Part shown: piece by piece, positions 33,867-36,575 of the stretch
Layout: the number at the start of each line of letters is the position of its first letter
How positions within the stretch are numbered: the stretch's first letter is position 1
Assembly (NCBI GenBank): GCA_905233405.1
Contig: CAJOEG010000001.1
Coordinates: forward strand, 1 to 36,575
Length of the DNA: 36,575 bases
Direction: 5' to 3'
Origin: an uncultured Bacteroidales bacterium
Lineage (GTDB): Bacteria; Bacteroidota; Bacteroidia; Bacteroidales; ML635J-15
The notes under the pieces: generated by a model
What the model was told of the DNA's origin: nothing
Database searches by the model: none
What the model saw: only the letters and a program-made list of their open reading frames with translations
Position numbers and translations under genes: made by a program

Positions 33867-36575
33867 ATGAAACGACTATTATTATTAGTGGTCATCTGTG
33901 CAATGTGCAGTTTTGCATTTTCGCAGAACGGGCGTATCCCGTTAAACCCATCGGCAACAAAGAGTGGCTCGCTTCAATCCAACAGCATGTCAGGATTTAG
34001 CACCACCTTTTCTTTCAACTCCATCGAGAGCCAATCCATTTCGAACGAAAAGGGTAATTTCTCAGAAATCTCCATCGACGGTTCGTTTCCATACGGTGAG
34101 GTCGGATCTCCGTCGCTTCCTATGGTTACAAGGTTGATTGCAATTCCAGAAGGTGCAACGCCAACTGTCACGGTAAACGGATATTCCGAATCGGAATACG
34201 CGTTGGCCGACTATGACATTCAGACACTTTCGGCACAGCAGGCTCCTATCCGCAAGGACATCGACCCGACAACAGTAGAATATGTTGTAAACAATGCCGC
34301 ATACGCACGCGATACCTACACTACCGATGAAATTGCTTCTGTAGAATATCTCGGCACAATGCGTGGCATCCGCATCGGCAAACTGACTATTCGTCCAGTT
34401 GCTTATAATGCAGCAGCAAATACCATCAAGGTTTGCAACGACATCAATGTTTCGGTTAGTTTTGAGAATGCCAATGCTGCACTCACGCAGAGCATGTTTG
34501 CAAGCACTTACAGTCCTGCATTCAACAGCATTTACGACCAATTGCTCAACAAGAACATTTTCGGACAAAGGGCAACCAGGGACGCATACAGCGACCATCC
34601 CGACTTGTACAACACTCCTGTTAGGATGTTGGTTATTTGCTATTCGGGATTCAGAGGCAATGCTGCTCTTAACCAGTGGCTTCAGTGGAAACTGCAGAAG
34701 GGCTACTATGTTGACATTTTCTACACCGATGAAACAGGAACTACAGCATCTGCAATTGCTTCGTTCATCAAGACCAAGTACAATGCATCTGTATCAGCAG
34801 GTAATGCTTACACTTATTTGATAGTGATTGGCGACACAGGACAGGTTCCGCAATATATGAACAAAAACATAGATTCCGACATAGGCAATTGTGCTTCTGA
34901 CCTTGGCTACTCTTCTGTCAACTTCTCGTCAAGCACAAGCAACTACTTCCCGGATATGTTTTACAGCCGTATTTCGGTAGAAAATGAAACACATCTCACC
35001 AACTATATTAGTAAGGTGTTGACCTACGAGAAATACGAGTTCACCGATGGTGGTAACTATCTTAACAATGTGATTCTTGTCGGTGGCTGGGATTCCAACT
35101 GGACACCAAAGGTCGCTAAACCCACTATCAACTATGGCAAAAACAACTACTTCAATTCGAGTAACACCACCTACGGAGGCTTTGAAAACGGTACAATCAA
35201 CGCAACTATTTCAACAAGTTCAACGCAAGGATATGCAGGTACCAACAATGGTTGCTACAATGGTATCAACAATGGTGCTTGTTTCCTCAACTACACAGCT
35301 CATGGTGACAAGCAGGAATGGTATCAGCCACAATTAACCGCAGCACATGCCGCAACTTTATCCAATAACGGCAAGTATTTCTTTGGCGTTGGAAACTGCT
35401 GCCTTACTGGTAATTTCAACAATACAACGACAACTTATTCTCCAGGTTCTGCAATTGGAACAAATGCTTGCTTTGCCGAAACTATGATTCGTGTACCGAA
35501 TGCTGGTGCTGTAGCATACGTTGGTTGCTCACCATATTCATACTGGTACGAAGATTTCTACTGGGCTGTAGGCGCACATTCTTACTCACAAGGAAACGCT
35601 CCTTCGACTTCAGCATCCACAATGGGTGTTTACGATGCTATGTTTGTTGATGAATACTGGAACTCGGCATCATCGCTGTTGTATCTCGGAAATCTCGCAG
35701 TACAGCAGGCTGTTACCAACAACAACACCAATTCTAGTGTCACCTCTGGTAACTGCAACAACTCGGCACATTATTACTTTCAGTTCTACCACACCTTTGG
35801 TGATGGTTCCGTAATGCCATATGTTACAAAGCCTGAAGTCAACAACGTTACCATTCCTTCTTCGGTAATGGCAGGTGCAACTTCAATGACAGTAAACGCA
35901 GTGGCTGGTTCGTATGTGGCAGTTACCGACAACGAATCGACAATTTACGGTGTGGCTGTGGCAAATGCTTCAGGTGTCGCAAATGTAAGCCTCAGCAATA
36001 TTCCCTCGGCAGGAACGCTTTATGTAGTTGTTACCCGTCAGCAATACCAACCGTATTTTGGAACTGTTTCGGTAATAACTCCTAATCCTCCAGTTGCCGA
36101 TTTTACCGGTACTCCTACAACAATCCTTGAAAGAGAATCTGTAACTTTCACAAACAATTCACAGTATGCCGCTACTTGCCTGTGGAATTTTGGCGACGGA
36201 GAAACTTCAACCGAAATGAATCCTGTTCATACATATATGACACCAGGAACATACACGGTAACCTTGCGAGTTGAAAATAATCTTGGCAACAACACCAAGA
36301 CAAGAACCAACTATATTACTGTAAATCCAAATACCAATCCGCCTATTGCCGACTTTGTTGCATCGGTAACAGAAATAAACATGGGTGGCTCGGTAACTTT
36401 CACTGATCTTACCGCAAATATCCCAACCTCATGGTCGTGGACTTTCGATGGTGGTACTCCTGCAACGTCAACGGAACAGAACCCAACGGTAACTTACAGC
36501 GAATCTGGTCTATACACTGTAACGCTTGTTGCAACGGGTACAGATGTAAAGCCTATTGAATGCCTTATATTCATG
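33867..36575 (+). CDS. Gingipain-like C25 cysteine peptidase with PKD domains (3' end outside the window)
   Basis: I translated this frame by hand. It is open from the ATG at 33867 to the window end (903 codons, no stop). A signal peptide covers about 1-18 (LLLLVVICAMCSFAFS). A gingipain-type propeptide fills about 40-240. The C25 catalytic domain runs from about 245 to 640, with YLIVIGDTGQVP, YFPDMFYSRISVE, NYTAHGDKQEW with His479, and VGNCCLTGNF with Cys512. The His-Cys spacing of 33 equals that of RgpB (His211, Cys244). An Ig-like domain follows, then two PKD domains at about 748-830 and 832-903 (WNFGDGETST, WSWTFDGGTP). A T9SS sorting domain is expected beyond the edge. Likely a surface-bound or secreted endopeptidase. 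Confidence 0.9.
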   Translation, partial: MKRLLLLVVICAMCSFAFSQNGRIPLNPSATKSGSLQSNSMSGFSTTFSFNSIESQSISNEKGNFSEISIDGSFPYGEVGSPSLPMVTRLIAIPEGATPTVTVNGYSESEYALADYDIQTLSAQQAPIRKDIDPTTVEYVVNNAAYARDTYTTDEIASVEYLGTMRGIRIGKLTIRPVAYNAAANTIKVCNDINVSVSFENANAALTQSMFASTYSPAFNSIYDQLLNKNIFGQRATRDAYSDHPDLYNTPVRMLVICYSGFRGNAALNQWLQWKLQKGYYVDIFYTDETGTTASAIASFIKTKYNASVSAGNAYTYLIVIGDTGQVPQYMNKNIDSDIGNCASDLGYSSVNFSSSTSNYFPDMFYSRISVENETHLTNYISKVLTYEKYEFTDGGNYLNNVILVGGWDSNWTPKVAKPTINYGKNNYFNSSNTTYGGFENGTINATISTSSTQGYAGTNNGCYNGINNGACFLNYTAHGDKQEWYQPQLTAAHAATLSNNGKYFFGVGNCCLTGNFNNTTTTYSPGSAIGTNACFAETMIRVPNAGAVAYVGCSPYSYWYEDFYWAVGAHSYSQGNAPSTSASTMGVYDAMFVDEYWNSASSLLYLGNLAVQQAVTNNNTNSSVTSGNCNNSAHYYFQFYHTFGDGSVMPYVTKPEVNNVTIPSSVMAGATSMTVNAVAGSYVAVTDNESTIYGVAVANASGVANVSLSNIPSAGTLYVVVTRQQYQPYFGTVSVITPNPPVADFTGTPTTILERESVTFTNNSQYAATCLWNFGDGETSTEMNPVHTYMTPGTYTVTLRVENNLGNNTKTRTNYITVNPNTNPPIADFVASVTEINMGGSVTFTDLTANIPTSWSWTFDGGTPATSTEQNPTVTYSESGLYTVTLVATGTDVKPIECLIFM

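Overview
The window looks like chromosomal DNA of an uncultured gut- or rumen-type Bacteroidales (phylum Bacteroidota). Reasons: very large secreted proteins built from fibronectin type III and cleaved-adhesin-like modules, a type IX secretion (T9SS) C-terminal sorting domain, a gingipain-type C25 peptidase with PKD domains, adjacent parE-parC, bacterial GH3-family enzymes, and several start sites preceded by the Bacteroidota -7 promoter element TAnnTTTG. The species cannot be named from the sequence alone.

Layout. (1) 1-7096, minus: one very large adhesin-like gene, running off the left edge and broken by two frameshifts. (2) 7145-9560, minus: a toxin-antitoxin patch holding an orphan XRE regulator, an intact YoeB-type toxin with its antitoxin, and a PIN-domain toxin whose antitoxin appears to be split by a 92-bp repeat. 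The cassettes are punctuated by GTT-phased heptamer repeats. (3) 9687-14313, minus: topoisomerase IV (parE then parC). (4) 14529-17207, plus: a three-gene partner-switching operon (RsbW-like kinase, sensor-SpoIIE phosphatase, STAS antagonist) with a good Bacteroidota promoter. (5) 17552-23692, plus: an intact 2046-aa T9SS adhesin, preceded by the second perfect copy of the 92-bp repeat and by a strong AGGAGG ribosome-binding site. (6) 23850-26365, plus: a RelA/SpoT-type synthetase followed by a fusion of an alarmone-hydrolase HD domain with an aminoglycoside-phosphotransferase-like kinase domain. (7) 26331-30355, minus: two tandem GH3-family genes and a HAD phosphatase, tightly coupled. (8) 30456-33378, minus: a secreted alpha/beta hydrolase with a LysM tail and a secreted His/Ser-rich low-complexity protein, each as its own transcription unit. 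(9) 33867 to the right edge, plus: a C25 gingipain-like protease with PKD domains, cut by the window end.

How it fits together: much of the window is cell-surface biology (two giant adhesins, a C25 protease, a LysM hydrolase, a low-complexity exported protein). Between these lie signalling units that could respond to stress or surface state: the partner-switching module and the alarmone-type synthetase/hydrolase pair. The most system-like candidates for something undescribed are the synthetase plus HD-kinase fusion operon, and the 92-bp repeat that appears to have inserted into an antitoxin gene and also lies just ahead of the intact adhesin. No rRNA, tRNA or CRISPR array was recognised.
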